The notes: a model not told the origin generated them from the letters alone. DNA of 64,000 bases from Anastrepha obliqua (GCF_027943255.1 NC_072893.1:89101784-89165783), one strand, 5' to 3'; shown: positions 23,443 through 33,470, counted from the stretch's first letter. Translations and numbers: made by a program.

Positions 23443-24753
23443 TACTACTGTGGGCAAAAAGTAGGGTGAATTTATTTGTCAAACTTCACGGGATTAAAAT
23501 TTCGCTGTAATTATTTTTTTCGTGAGTTGGCAGCACTGTTAATAACACCTGGACCAACTTTCATGTGAATGTCATTATCAGTAATATATTTACGCTTGTG
23601 TTTACCAAACGACCAAGAGTGCATTTTTCGATTTTTACAATGACTGATTTGATTGAGCAGAGAAGTGCCATCAAATTTTGTTTGCGGAATGAAATCTCGG
23701 CTGCGGAAACGTTTAGCATGTTGCAGAAGGCATTTGGTGATTCGACCATGTCGCAGAAAAATGTTTATAAGTGGTACAAAGACTTCAAAGAGGGTCGAGA
23801 ACGTGTTGATGACTTGGAGCGCTCCGGACGACCATCGACGTCAACATATGACCAACACGTCAATAAAGTGAAGGAGTTAGTGCTCAAAAATCGTCGGTTG
23901 ACTGTTAAAGACCTTACTGATATGATCGGAATATCAGAAGGATCTGTGAAAACCATTTTGAAAGACCATTTGGGCCTAGAAAAAATCAGATCTCGTTTGG
24001 TACCGAAAACTCTTAATTTCTTGGGAAAAAAGTCGTCGCGTTGATGTGTGTGAAACAATGCTTTCAGACTATCAGGACAAGCTCAAATGCATCATTACGG
24101 GAGATGAGACTTGGATTTATGCTTACGACCCTGAAACAACCGACCAATCAAGCGAATATCGTGCTAAAGGCGAGGCCAGACCGAAAAGAGCACGTCAAAG
24201 TCGTTCAAAAATAAAGGTCATGATGATTTCGATTTTCGTGGTGTGGTGCACTATGAATTCCTTCCACCTGGCCAAACTGTTAATAAGGAATATTATTTGA
24301 GCGTTATACGTCGTTTACGTAAAGCAATTCGTCTAAAAAGACCAGAATTATGGGCCAACAACTCTTGGTTTTTGCATCACGATAATGCACCGTCTCACAC
24401 TGCACTCGTTCTTCGTGACCATTTCGCCAAAAATTCCACGCATATCGTTCCGCAACCACCGTATTTGCCTGATTTGGCTCCGTGTGACTTCTGGCTATTC
24501 CCAAAACTCAAGAGACCACTCCGGGGAACGCGTTTCGAGTCGATTGAGGAGATAAAAGCTGAATCGAAGAAGGTGCTGATGGCTATACCGGAAATGGACT
24601 ATTTGGCATGTTTCGGGGATTGGAAAAATCGTTGGCATTAGTGTATCTCATCGAGAGGGGATTATTTTGAAGGGGATGAAATTGATTTACAAGAATAAAT
24701 AAAGATTTTTCATTTTACAACCAAATTCACCTTACTTTTTGCCCACAGTAGTA
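23443..24753 (+). mobile_element. Complete-ended mariner transposon
   Basis: Terminal inverted repeats are clear: TACTACTGTGGGCAAAAAGT at 23,443 and the complement of ACTTTTTGCCCACAGTAGTA ending at 24,753. They continue inward as AGGGTGAATTT / AAATTCACCTT, about 31 bp with one mismatch. TA dinucleotides flank both ends as expected for mariner. The element is about 1.3 kb, the usual mariner size, and carries one transposase pseudogene. Confidence 0.93.
23641..24695 (+). pseudogene. Mariner transposase, D34D, two frameshifts
   Basis: Begins MTDLIEQRSAIKFCLRNE at 23,641 with the mariner helix-turn-helix region (NVYKWYKDFKEGRE, RSGRPSTS, SVKTILKDHLGLEK). A one-base frameshift near 24,025 (LNFLGKKSSR then stop) moves the frame; CIITGDETWIYAYDPET continues in the new frame. 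A second shift near 24,235 returns to the first frame at GVVHYEFLPPGQTVN. All three catalytic Asp are present: TGDETW, HHDNAPSH and LAPCDFWLF, with 34 residues between the last two. The C-terminus continues past the Trp-Lys-Asn-Arg-Trp-His run to a stop near 24,695. The damage is limited to the two compensating frameshifts. Confidence 0.88.
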
Positions 24754-24755
24754 TA

Positions 24756-25425
24756 TGTATTTCTGCAAAATAATATTATTTTCTTTTCATCAGTGTATTC
24801 AAAAGATTCTCCGAAGAGTGACCTCAAACCAATTTTTCAGTCTATCCATACATATAATATATATTCTGTATCTCTATTGCTTCCACTGTAATCGCTCCGG
24901 CTATAGCACAATGGTCTTCCTGACTGAGTGCTTGAACTTGTCCAACCCCCCACAAGTCGAATATAATCTAATCTACGGGTAAGTATGATGCTGCCTCACA
25001 AGTTCGTTTTATACAGAGTTCACTGTACGAAAATACATATTTAAACTCCGGGAAAGAAATGCGCGTGCGCTGTATTTATTTCCAAGTAGGACAAAACCTT
25101 AGCTATTACTGTGTAGTATTTAACTAAAGATTAAGCAGTTTGATAATTAATTACACCAATAAACAAGATATAAATAAATTTAGCTAATTTAAATTTAAAT
25201 TTAAACGTAGTGTTACTAAATGGTATCCAAATAAAAATATGCTTTGGCTGGCCTATGTGTTTTGCCTATGCATAGGGACCATATTCGAGGGGATAATTTT
25301 ATGAAAGATAGAACAGATGGTGCAGAATAACGAAGATGTGAATAAGAATGTAAGAGGTAAAAGTTGCACGCTTAACAGAATAAATTGCTATATGTAAATT
25401 TGACAGAATTGCTTCGTGTGTTACG
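24756..25425. other. Non-coding stretch, nothing recognised
   Basis: Mixed composition, no recognisable coding region. The 75-codon frame at 24,755 begins in the mariner end and has no domain. Confidence 0.5.
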
Positions 25426-25429
25426 TCAC

Positions 25430-25800
25430 ACTGGTGCAATTGGTGATACCAAAATAATAATAGATAAGAGATTACAAGGTTTGGCCTTCCGAAACAAAAT
25501 TAACACGTCATAGAAGATTTGGTAGCAGAATTGTGCTCCACATTCCACCCGTATTCACAGACTCTTCCAATCAGTGGTTCTTCAGACTGCAAAGAAGTAA
25601 TTTGATTATTTCGTTTATTTCGCCAACACAATAAGCGTAAGCAATCCGCTGTCACATCCTCTGTTACGTCAACAAATCAATTGATTTCTTCAAAATCGCT
25701 GAGCACTGGTTAACGGTGGTCACACGTTCTGAATTCTCTCCACATTGGCAGATCGAGATGGGCGCCAAATTTCTGTTCTGTACCTTGTATAATAATTTAC
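25430..25800 (+). repeat. Dispersed repeat, copy 2
   Basis: Shares blocks in order with 10,260-10,500 and 48,200-48,420: GATTACAAGGTTTGG, CACATTCCACCCGTATTCAC, CGCCAACACAAT, GTCAACAAATCAATTGATTTC and TTCAAAATCGCTGAG. It ends with TTCTGTACCTTGTAT. Non-coding, class unknown. Confidence 0.55.
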
Positions 25801-25804
25801 CTTT

Positions 25805-26365
25805 TGTTGTAAACTCGAAGTTATGAATTCAAATTTAAGTAACTGATATAAATCTTTAATAAAATTCAAGAATGAAAGAATACAAGCTTGCGCATATTGC
25901 AGTTAAAAATGAGCGCAACTGTGCAGTGTCGTAATTGCAAATTAGGTATATCTCCCAAATAGAGAATAGAAAAGGAAGATAATGTTAAAATAATCAGCTT
26001 TTGTATGCAAAAAATAAAAGTTGGGTTAGTTTAATGTAAACAAATGAGATAATAAAGTAGACTATAAAAAGAAAAAAGGTTGTTTGTATAGAGAAAATTA
26101 AAAAACGAAGCTAAACAATTACGTCGGGTCATCCGCTATTGTTGGAAATTCACCTAGAAGCTTTACTGCAAGTTGCTGTTGCATTCACTCAAACGTGGAT
26201 AATACCAAGATGCTTTCGCTTAAAAAGCAGCACCTGAGCATATTCGAAAAAAAATTTGACATTGGTTCAATTATGTTAGTACGGTAATATTTAAAAGTCG
26301 ATCATGTCGTAGTGACCAGTTTAATCTCATAACACAAGACACTTGGTGATACCGGCCCCTTCTTC
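25805..26365. other. Non-coding stretch, nothing recognised
   Basis: AT-rich sequence without coding or repeat signal. Confidence 0.5.
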
Positions 26366-26368
26366 AAT

Positions 26369-27036
26369 TACAGTTCCGGCACTCGAAGTGTAACCAATTG
26401 AAAAGGCCATAAATTTAGTTTGGAAAATTACTTTTATTCAATTCAGAGTATAAAATGTGTGAAAATAATACAAAATTAAGAATCAAGTTTCTTTTTGTCG
26501 ATATGACCACATTTTGCCTTGACTATGGCCGAATCGCACGCTACCCGATTGTGACTTGCAGGTATTTTGGCCCATTCGCGGACAATGGCTTTTTTCAGCG
26601 CCTCGAGACTGGTGAATCTTTTAGTTCGCCCTTTGCTCTCCAAAATGGCCCAAGAGAATAATCCAACGGATTCGCGTCTGGAGAATTTTAGAGCAATTAT
26701 GTGGACGTTATGATGTTCGGAATGTTGTTTTTTAGCCTTGGTTTACTCGAGCTTTGTGAGACGGTGCTGAGTCCTGTTGAAATGTCCATGATCTGCCACC
26801 GAAATGTTTTTCTTCGCATGGCTTCAAAGCAACCTCCAAAATACTTCCCCGATAATATTTCGCATTTACCTTGACGCCAGACTCGATGAAAACCACGCCA
26901 ATCTGCGGTTACAGCAGACCAAACCATAACCTGTGGCGAGTGCTGCCTCCTGGTGGCAAATCGATGACTCAAATTCTCTTATGAACGCTCGGTCAAATAA
27001 ACTCTATTGGGAGTTTACGAATTGCTCAATTCGAAA
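26369..27036 (-). mobile_element. maT-like element, truncated copy
   Basis: The left edge TACAGTTCCGGCACTCGAA, followed by GTGTAACCAATTG, is the complement of the right end of the element at 36,200-37,389. On the minus strand the pieces PPQVMVW-like (HSPQVMVWSAVTADW), KYFGG and LLEQFVN-like sequence follow in the same order as in that copy, with frameshifts. Similarity stops near 27,036, so the 5' half of the element is missing. A Tc1-like remnant starts within 20 bp of the break. Confidence 0.8.
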
Positions 27037-27053
27037 AAAAATCACAACTGATA

Positions 27054-27684
27054 TGATACAGATACGATTTTTTTGCAAAGTGTTGAAGATGAATGTCGCT
27101 TTTATCAAGATAACGACCTTAAGCATAATTCACAAATAATACCAACATGGTTAATATAATATAATATGTAAATGTCTCCACATTGTTGAAACTCCTACAC
27201 AATCACCGGATTTGAAAGTCATCGAAAACTTGTGGTCGGTTTTGAGGACACATACTTGCATAAGAAAATATGACATCCACAACAAATATGACATCCCTTA
27301 AAAAAGCGATACTTGAAGAGTGGAACCAAATTAGTCCAGAATACACACAAAAAATTGCTGTACGCCATTCCATGTAGACTTCAAGTTGTTTCTGATAATA
27401 AAGGATACCCTAAAAAGTATTAAAGACCTTAAAATTTTAAAAATTTAAAAAAAGTAGTTGCTCCTTTTTAACTGCATCATTTAAGCTGCGGCGTGAATTC
27501 TCTGTGTGTATTTTGTCTTCTGCATTACAATGAAATGAGTGGAAACCTTTTTGCATATTATAATATATTATGTTGAGAAATGAAATAAAGCAAAATAAAT
27601 AAGATTTATGCATACTCTGTATTTCCATTTTCGCGAAATATTAGGAAATGTAGAACACTTTACAAAAAAATCGTATCTGTATCA
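27054..27684 (+). mobile_element. Tc1-like element remnant with 31-bp inverted ends
   Basis: TGATACAGATACGATTTTTT at 27,054 continues as TGCAAAGTGTT and is mirrored at 27,654-27,684 with one mismatch, so both ends are present. Between them the plus strand encodes VETPTQSPDLKVIENLWSVL at about 27,180-27,245. This matches the Tc1 block PQSPDLNPIENLW, whose Glu is the last catalytic acid. A short C-terminal piece (ILEEWNQI) follows. The helix-turn-helix part and the first two catalytic acids are deleted, leaving about 630 bp. Confidence 0.8.
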
Positions 27685-27689
27685 AATAA

Positions 27690-27855
27690 ACTCTGAGTGA
27701 TTATATGTCTATCTTGAGGTATGTTTTTCTGAGCTCCTTTTACTTTAGAGTTCAGCTAGTTATGTTTGTGTGCCACCCCCATTTTCTTGCTTCTGAGCCA
27801 GTTTCGTGAGTTTTTATGGCATTTAAGCGGCATGACTTGCAGCAAAGGTGAAATT
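27690..27855. other. Short spacer, nothing recognised
   Basis: Spacer between the Tc1-like remnant and the mariner fragment. No feature is visible. Confidence 0.5.
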
Positions 27856-27861
27856 ACTGTA

Positions 27862-28385
27862 CTACGAGGGTCTTTTGAAAGTGCGTGCAAGGTTAGAGAG
27901 ATGACAGTACAAGCGCATATCGAGGTTATGTTTAATTAATAGCATCTCTTGGAAGAACCCACGCCAAGTTTCAGCCAAATCGGTATATTTCTTTGTGTTT
28001 GGCATTCGTTTGTGTCGAGTGATTTTCCTTTTTCATTACGACAACGCATCGGCTCACACCTCAGCAGTTGTGGTCGCAAAATTAATGGAAACTCGTTTTA
28101 CATCTCCCCTATTCCCCACACTTCGCCACCTCGGATCCATGGGACTGCTATTTGTTCTCCAATTTAAAGAAATGGCTGTCAGGAAAAATATTTCATTAAT
28201 TGCAGTTATTGCAGAAACGAATGGCTATTTTTCAGACTTGGGCAAATCCTATTATTCGGAAGGGATCAACTAGCTAGAACATTGCTGGACGAAGTGTATA
28301 AGCCTAAAAGAAGACTATGTCGAAAAATAAAAAAGATTTAACACGGACAATTAGTAGTTTTTAGTGTTCCACGACTCTTCAAATG
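27862..28385 (+). mobile_element. Internally deleted mariner (GVQW-like group)
   Basis: The plus strand from about 28,025 encodes FLFHYDNASAHTSAVVVAKL, which holds the second catalytic Asp (HxDNAxxH). SDLGKSYYSEGIN, HCWTKCISLK and DYVEK follow, the usual mariner C-terminus. The third catalytic Asp region is scrambled by indels. The N-terminal two thirds are missing. ACGAGGGTCTTTTGAAAGTG at 27,863 and CCACGACTCTTCAAATGTCC at 28,368 may be the decayed inverted ends. Confidence 0.75.
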
Positions 28386-28587
28386 TCCCTCCTAAAATTC
28401 TCTACCGACATTTGCCGTACTAAAAACAAATTATTTTAAATGAAGTCCAATAGGTCTTTAATATTATTAGTTTTAGTGCAGGCATTCCACCTTCTCTATT
28501 GTAAACGTTCTCTGCTTCCGTGCATCTACTAAAATAAACTTATATCCTCAATATTATTATTAATATGCATACATATGCACATATATA

Positions 28588-29640
28588 GGGTATTTCAGTA
28601 AGAGCGCTTCAACTTTTGAACTTTTTTGAATAAAACACAAACGGTTTGACTTTTTTAACTAATTTTTTTTTTATTGTCGAGTTTAAACATATACATTTAA
28701 GAATGAAATTCGATTTCTTTTGCATGACCACCGCGTGTACGTTTTACGAAGTCCAATCGTTGAACCCAATTTTCGACCACTCTTTTGCATAAATCGGCCG
28801 AAATTCCAGCAATTTCGCGTTCAATATTGGCTCTGAGCTCACAAATCGTCGCCGGCTTGTTACTGTAGACCAATGACTTCACATAACCCCAAAGAAAATA
28901 GTCTAGAGGCGTCAAATCACACGAGCGCGGCGGCCATTCGACCGGCCCATTTCTGGAAATAATGCGCTCATCGAACTTACTCTTCAACAAATCAATTGTA
29001 GCGTGTGCTGTGTGGCTTGTGGCCCCGTCCTGTTGAAACCACATGTCGTCTAAGTCCATACCATTCAATTGCGGCCAAAAATAATCGTTTATCACGTCGC
29101 GGTATCGATTTCCATTCACAGTAACGTGGCGATCGTTCTCGTCAACGAAAAAATATGGGCCAATTACGCCGCCGGCATGTAAACCGCACCAAACACTGAT
29201 TTTTTCGGGATGCAACGGTGCCTCATGAATCACGTGTGGATTGCTTTCTGCCCAGTAATGCATATTTTGCTTGTTGACAAAGCCATTGAGCCAAAAGTGA
29301 GCTTCATCACTGAAGATGATTTTTTGGAAAAAATCTGGATCATTTTCGAGTTGATCTTCAGCCCAATTTACGAATCGACGTCGCTTCAAATGGTCGATCG
29401 TCGAACGGGATGGCTTGTTAAATGGACCGTAAAATGGCCGTAATGCTCTTAAAGTAGCAGCAACAGAACGATTATTTTCATAAAAAATTTGCACGATTTG
29501 CAATCGTTGCTCAAGTGTGTAGCGTTCCATGATGAAATGTACACTAATGAAGTTTACAAATGACAAGCGAAAAATAAAAAATATTGCGTCGTTCGCCCTC
29601 CCTATTGGAAAAAAGTTGAAGCGCACCTATTGAATAACCC
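28588..29640 (-). mobile_element. Tc1/mariner-type element with intact ends (internally deleted)
   Basis: Inverted ends: GGGTATTTCAGTAAGAGCGC at 28,588 and, complemented, GGGTTATTCAATAGGTGCGC at 29,640. Both continue inward as TTCAACTTTT. TA flanks each side. The element is about 1,050 bp, shorter than the 1,300 bp of its relative at 39,914, because of one deletion within the transposase gene. Confidence 0.9.
28697..29530 (-). CDS. Tc1/mariner-family transposase, in-frame deletion derivative
   Basis: I chose the ATG at 29,528-29,530 because MERYTLEQRLQIVQIFYENN aligns with the start of the relative at 40,028; upstream in-frame residues are not conserved. The frame is open for 277 codons. About 95 residues, covering the second half of the DNA-binding region, are missing between STIDHL and RRRFVNWAEDQL compared with that relative. 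The catalytic acids remain: IFSDEAHFWLNG, FQQDGATSHTA and LTPLDYFLWG; 41 residues separate the last two. DNA cleavage chemistry could be retained, but target-end recognition is probably lost. An open frame with a clean deletion suggests a recent origin. Confidence 0.85.
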   Translation of the reverse strand: MERYTLEQRLQIVQIFYENNRSVAATLRALRPFYGPFNKPSRSTIDHLKRRRFVNWAEDQLENDPDFFQKIIFSDEAHFWLNGFVNKQNMHYWAESNPHVIHEAPLHPEKISVWCGLHAGGVIGPYFFVDENDRHVTVNGNRYRDVINDYFWPQLNGMDLDDMWFQQDGATSHTAHATIDLLKSKFDERIISRNGPVEWPPRSCDLTPLDYFLWGYVKSLVYSNKPATICELRANIEREIAGISADLCKRVVENWVQRLDFVKRTRGGHAKEIEFHS

Positions 29641-29644
29641 TATA

Positions 29645-30055
29645 CAACAAGCACCTGCACTATTCAAAATATTAATGCAAAAACCAACTTCAAAAGTTTA
29701 CTAAAGTCGTCTGTATGTATGTAGGTATATTAAGGTGTTCCTTAAATTTCAAGTTCAATATTTTTTTACGCATACTTTCTTGAAAGTTTCGTAATAACCG
29801 TATATTATCCTGAAAAAAATGTTCGCTCGATTTATAAACGATAACCCGTGCCGACGTGCGATTAAAACGTGTCTAGTTGCATGAGTACTGCGCTGTGTTT
29901 ATTTGTCATTTCATACGTGATTTTTAAGATTATTAGTACTCCCTTCTTTAGTGCGTAAACATGTTGGTGGCATAACGGAGTGACAAACAAAATATTTTCC
30001 TTATCGGATTGTCTAGCTATCAAATAAATGGTGCAGAATCACCATCTAACGAACA
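29645..30055. other. Non-coding stretch, nothing recognised
   Basis: Mixed composition with no recognisable coding content. Confidence 0.5.
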
Positions 30056-30059
30056 AGTT

Positions 30060-30660
30060 CTCTCAGTCATACATATTTTACAATATTCGTCAGGTTAAAC
30101 CGATTGTTAGTGAAAGTGCAAATCTTGAGATCAGGGAGTGAGTGCATCATATGTTGGGAAAAAGCAAGAATTCCAACAAGGACATTTCCCAACCGCGTAA
30201 AGAAACTTGTTGATTTATAATATGATTGGAGAGAGTTACAAACAAATTGTGAGAAAACTCAGGTTATGTTGAAGAGCCGTGAGAACAATTTCAAAATTGA
30301 TCTTGATAATTGGTTTGGTATTGCACATGCTGATGCGTTTGAGCGAATGAAAATAGAGGAAGATAAATTACTTTTAATGAAACAGAGAAAGCCAAGTCGC
30401 CCTAGATGCTGAGGTGGTGAAGACAAAAATTGGCGGAAAAAAAGAAAGATTTAGACCGCGACACTGGAAGAAGAGGAAAGGTAGAAAGAATCTTATAACA
30501 CTAGTTGCAGCTTTAGATCGATGCCAGTTAAGCATTAGAGACTCGGTTTACATTCGTTATGCGCTTGGTCTGAGTAGCTATGATTTCCCTATTAGCAAAT
30601 CCGCAATGAATTTATTTATTGCATTAATAGTGATTTTATAGCATACCGAAATATCAGGAC
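30060..30660 (+). pseudogene. Degraded member of an arthropod multicopy family of unknown function
   Basis: Read across frames with stops, the plus strand gives ARIPTRTFPNRVKKLVDL, YDWRELQTNCEKTQ, NFKIDLDNWFGIAHADAFE, MKIEEDKLLLMKQRKPSRP and, in the frame opening at 30,414, LVAALDRCQLSIRDSVYI. From memory this block order (WRxLxKN, F-DLFDIAHxDA, EDxxFLxxQRxxGRPG, LDxxxxSDRxA) recurs in many uncharacterised proteins of aphids and other arthropods, with family sizes that suggest a mobile origin. I cannot name the family and no terminal repeats were seen. Several stops show the copy is dead. Confidence 0.4.
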
Positions 30661-30664
30661 AAAA

Positions 30665-32170
30665 CATGATATTTACAAAACTTTGAAGCTCGGTTGGCAC
30701 TCGTTGCAATTATGCTAGAAAGATTAAATTCTATATTTGAGCATTTTATAGCATTAGTAAAAAATGTAGAGGGTATACATTTCGAAATTAGAAAAAAAAA
30801 ATGTTTTTTTGTCATGTAAGGGATACCCTAATGTATATAGATAATTTATACGATTTGAAAGGAGGCCAACTATTTACTCTCGACTATTTTATATGTGCAG
30901 ACTCTAGTATCTGCGCTGTTGGTATGTAGGCTTTAATGCATGAAAGCTGAAAGGTATTTCACCCGTGCTATTATATCATGTGCTTTATAGCTTATCATCT
31001 GCTTAGGTATACATACAAATTTGATTTAACTGGTAAAACTTCGCAGGTATACTATAATATGGATATTGCTATTTAATCACTGGAAACAACACTTGTATAC
31101 ATACATATGTAACTCATTTGAAATACATGCAAAACATGTCATTCTTATAGTCAAACAATCATAGCAGGAAGTATTTGGTAGTCTGCATAGGAATTAAAGT
31201 CACTCATACTGCCACACGATGTACAAAGAAATGTGAGCAACATACCGTTAACCGGCTCTCAGCGACTTTGAAGGAATCAGTTGATTGGCTGGTGTAATCG
31301 GGGTCATGATAGCGGTTTGTTTTCGACAGAGTCCGGCAAAATCTGAGATTATGTTGGTGATATACGAAAAATCAACGCACACATTACTGATGCTGCTTCG
31401 CTGCCGTCTGAACAACGACTGTTTGGACGAGCATAAAATTACGCGGGAAATAAGCAAGCATAATTCTACTGTTGAGTCCCCGATAACGTGGCACCTGAAG
31501 TTAGTCTCATAATTTTGTTCGATTTTTGCTAATCTAACATCCTTGATACTGCCATTTGAAGATAGAGGATTAATAACATCCAGGTAGGTCCATTTTGATC
31601 CATACTCTATAATAGTCATCTATGTGTATTTTCTCAAGGGCTGCTGTCCTGGCCACGTGCGTGATAAATGTTACTAATGAAAATGTTACTACGTCTATGA
31701 GTAGTACGAGTTCTGTAAAGCGCCTAAGGGTTAAACGATGGGTTATTTTGAGCATCCAAACTGAAGTTATGTTGCTTGAAAAAATGCCTGCAAATCCAAA
31801 TAAATACTTATTTGATATTGAAGTAAGAAATAGCGTACTTTCGTGAAGTTTTAGAGAATTTGTGCTCCGCTCTCTTTTGGGCAAATGTGTTTTATTTGGA
31901 TAAAGATTTAATAGCACTCGCCCAACTTGGTCTAACTCGAGAAAAAGTCTAGATATATTTACGAAACTCTGCAAACACACTTAGCTTAAAACAAAGTAAA
32001 TTTATGTTAAAACTGGGCAAAATCGGTCGATAACAATGCGTTCCTACCATAAAACAGAAATGTAAAAAAAAATAAAAAAACGTTATATCTCTGTTTTAAA
32101 TGAAGCAAGATTATTTAAATTTGGTGAAAGTGATATACCCACAGAGTCATAAATATTGTTAAGGTTGGAT
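30665..32170. other. Unassigned stretch, including antisense open frames at 31.2-32.0 kb
   Basis: The left part is AT-rich. From 31,250 to 31,980 composition is more balanced and longer frames occur on both strands (31,285-31,512 and 31,622-31,846 plus; 31,248-31,619 and 31,570-31,980 minus). None matches a domain I know. It may be an eroded retroelement. The short inverted copy of the dispersed repeat lies at its left edge. Confidence 0.4.
31235..31330 (-). repeat. Dispersed repeat, short copy 4
   Basis: On the minus strand ATCAACTGATTCCTTCAAAGTCGC continues to GCTGAGAGCCGGTTAACGG and mirrors the end block of the copy at 48,340-48,375 (ATCAGCTGATTCCTTCAAAA, CGCTGAGAGCCAGCTAGCAA). The upstream ACCCCGATTACACCAGCC corresponds to ACCCCAATTACTATCAA there. 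Only the 3' part of the repeat is present. Confidence 0.5.
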
Positions 32171-32171
32171 G

Positions 32172-32422
32172 TGTGCAGGTTCGAAACCGCGGACACAAAA
32201 CACCAATTGATAGAAAAAGTTGTTTCTAACAGCGGTCGCCTTTCGGCAGGCGCTGGCAAACCTCCAATTGCATTTTTGCCTTGAAAAAGCTCCACACATC
32301 TGCTGTCCGGAGTCGGCTTAAAAGTGTAGTACCTTCTATTTGTGGAACAACATTAACACGCACACCACAAATAGGAAGAGGAACTCAGCCAAACGTCCTA
32401 AAAGAGTGTAAGCGCCAATTAG
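32172..32422 (+). repeat. tRNA-derived SINE, head-truncated copy
   Basis: Starts inside the tRNA-like head at the B-box GCAGGTTCGAAACCGCGG. The linker ACAAAACACCAATTGATAG is of the type also seen at 43,878 and 49,204. The body follows (CTAACAGCGGTCGCC, GGCAAACCTCC, TTGAAAAAGCTCC, AGTCGGCTTAAAAGTG) and it ends GTAAGCGCCAATTAG. Confidence 0.8.
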
Positions 32423-32424
32423 AT

Positions 32425-32765
32425 ATATGAACATATATATAGATAAGATTAAATTGCTGTCCGTTCCTTCTGCTTGTAGTTACTAGTAATGTAACACTAA
32501 AATTATGTTTCCATAATTTAGAACTTCTCCTTCTACGCATTGAATAAATCTAATTCAAATTAGTTGTAAAATTTCTTTAAGAATATTATAAAATTCGACT
32601 TAGACTTAGACGAAATCAAATGGCTTAAGGTTCTATAAATTGGATCATTTTTAGCATAACTACTTCTAACTTGTCAAGAAAAAGAGTTCATTACTCCGAA
32701 GACAGCGTTGAGAAATGTGAAAATATTATATATGCATCCCAGAAGAAAATGGCAATCAATTATTA
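32425..32765. other. Non-coding stretch, nothing recognised
   Basis: AT-rich spacer between a SINE and a LINE fragment. Confidence 0.5.
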
Positions 32766-32774
32766 CTTAAAATA

Positions 32775-33115
32775 CCAAAGACAAATGAGAGAGAATGAGA
32801 GTAGTTCTCCCAGAGTTTAATGCTTTCAAGTTGATTAGCTTGCATCTGGCGCTATACGATGGGATTGCGTCCATAAAATTCAGAGATCGGAGGAAGATGA
32901 TGTGACAATCAAAATAAGGTCTCGAAATGAAAATAGCAAATTCAAGCTTGGATCGAACTAGGGACGTATACAAGAGCTTCAGGGTATACGGATCACTAAA
33001 TTCAGAGCTAAAAAGGCGAGTTAAAGCTATTAACTGGGAATTGGCGCACCGATCAACATGCATTGCTATTGCAGCACTTTCTGTCTTCTTGGTAAACATA
33101 AGACAGTTTATTGAC
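32775..33115 (-). mobile_element. LINE fragment: C-terminal thumb region of RT
   Basis: The minus strand encodes one open frame with LIALTRLFSSEFSDPYTLKL, LYTSLVRSKLEFAIFISRPY and YSARCKLINLKALNSGR. This matches the region after the YADD motif in Jockey/I-like LINE polymerases (LYxSLVRSxLEYAS, RCxLxNLxxLxxRR). Both ends are cut; a full-length SINE lies 30 bp away. Its strand and style fit the family of the 21.5-kb fragment. Confidence 0.7.
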
Positions 33116-33142
33116 AAATTTATAGTTAGTTTTTTTCATTGC

Positions 33143-33470
33143 ATGGCGGCCGCCGTAGCCGAATGGGTTGGTGCGTGATCACCTTTCGGAATTCACTGAG
33201 AGGTCGTTGGTTCGAATCTCGGTGAAAGCAAAATTAATAAAAAAAAAAAAACATTTTTCTAATAGCGGTCGCACCTCGGCAGGCAATGGCAAACCTCCGA
33301 GTGCATTTCTGCCATGAAAAAGCTCCTCATAAAAATATCTGCCGTTCGGAGTCGGCTTGAAACTGTAGGTCCCTCCATTTGTAGAACAACATCAAGACGC
33401 ACACCACAAATAGGAGGAGGAGCTCGGCCAAACACCTAACAGAAGTGTACGCGCCAATTATTTATTTTTA
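33143..33470 (+). repeat. tRNA-derived SINE, best full-length copy
   Basis: Head: GCGGCCGCCGTAGCCGAATG with A-box at 33,156-33,166 and B-box GGTTCGAATCT at 33,209-33,219, a spacing of about 53 bp as in tRNA genes. An A-rich linker (33,227-33,253) leads to a 190-bp body with CTAATAGCGGTCGC, TGGCAAACCTCCGAG, AAAAATATCTGCCGTTCGGA and AGGAGGAGGAGCTCGGCCAA, ending AGAAGTGTACGCGCCAATTA. TTTTTTCATTGC before and TTTTTTATTGCC after may be a target duplication with one difference. Transcription of such elements is driven by the internal Pol III boxes; mobility would need a LINE polymerase supplied in trans. Confidence 0.9.
33156..33219 (+). promoter_or_regulatory. Internal Pol III A-box and B-box of the SINE
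   Basis: TAGCCGAATGG (A-box, consensus TRGYNNANNNG) and GGTTCGAATCT (B-box, consensus GGTTCGANTCC) lie within the tRNA-like head. They are in the right order and distance for TFIIIC binding. Confidence 0.7.

Noticed and set aside
31248..31980. Overlapping open frames as a host gene or retroelement
   Set aside because: Frames occur on both strands with no recognisable motif; I could not decide strand or family, so no gene is called.
33156..33230. Functional tRNA gene
   Set aside because: A and B boxes are present but the acceptor stem does not pair and the same head recurs attached to a SINE body.
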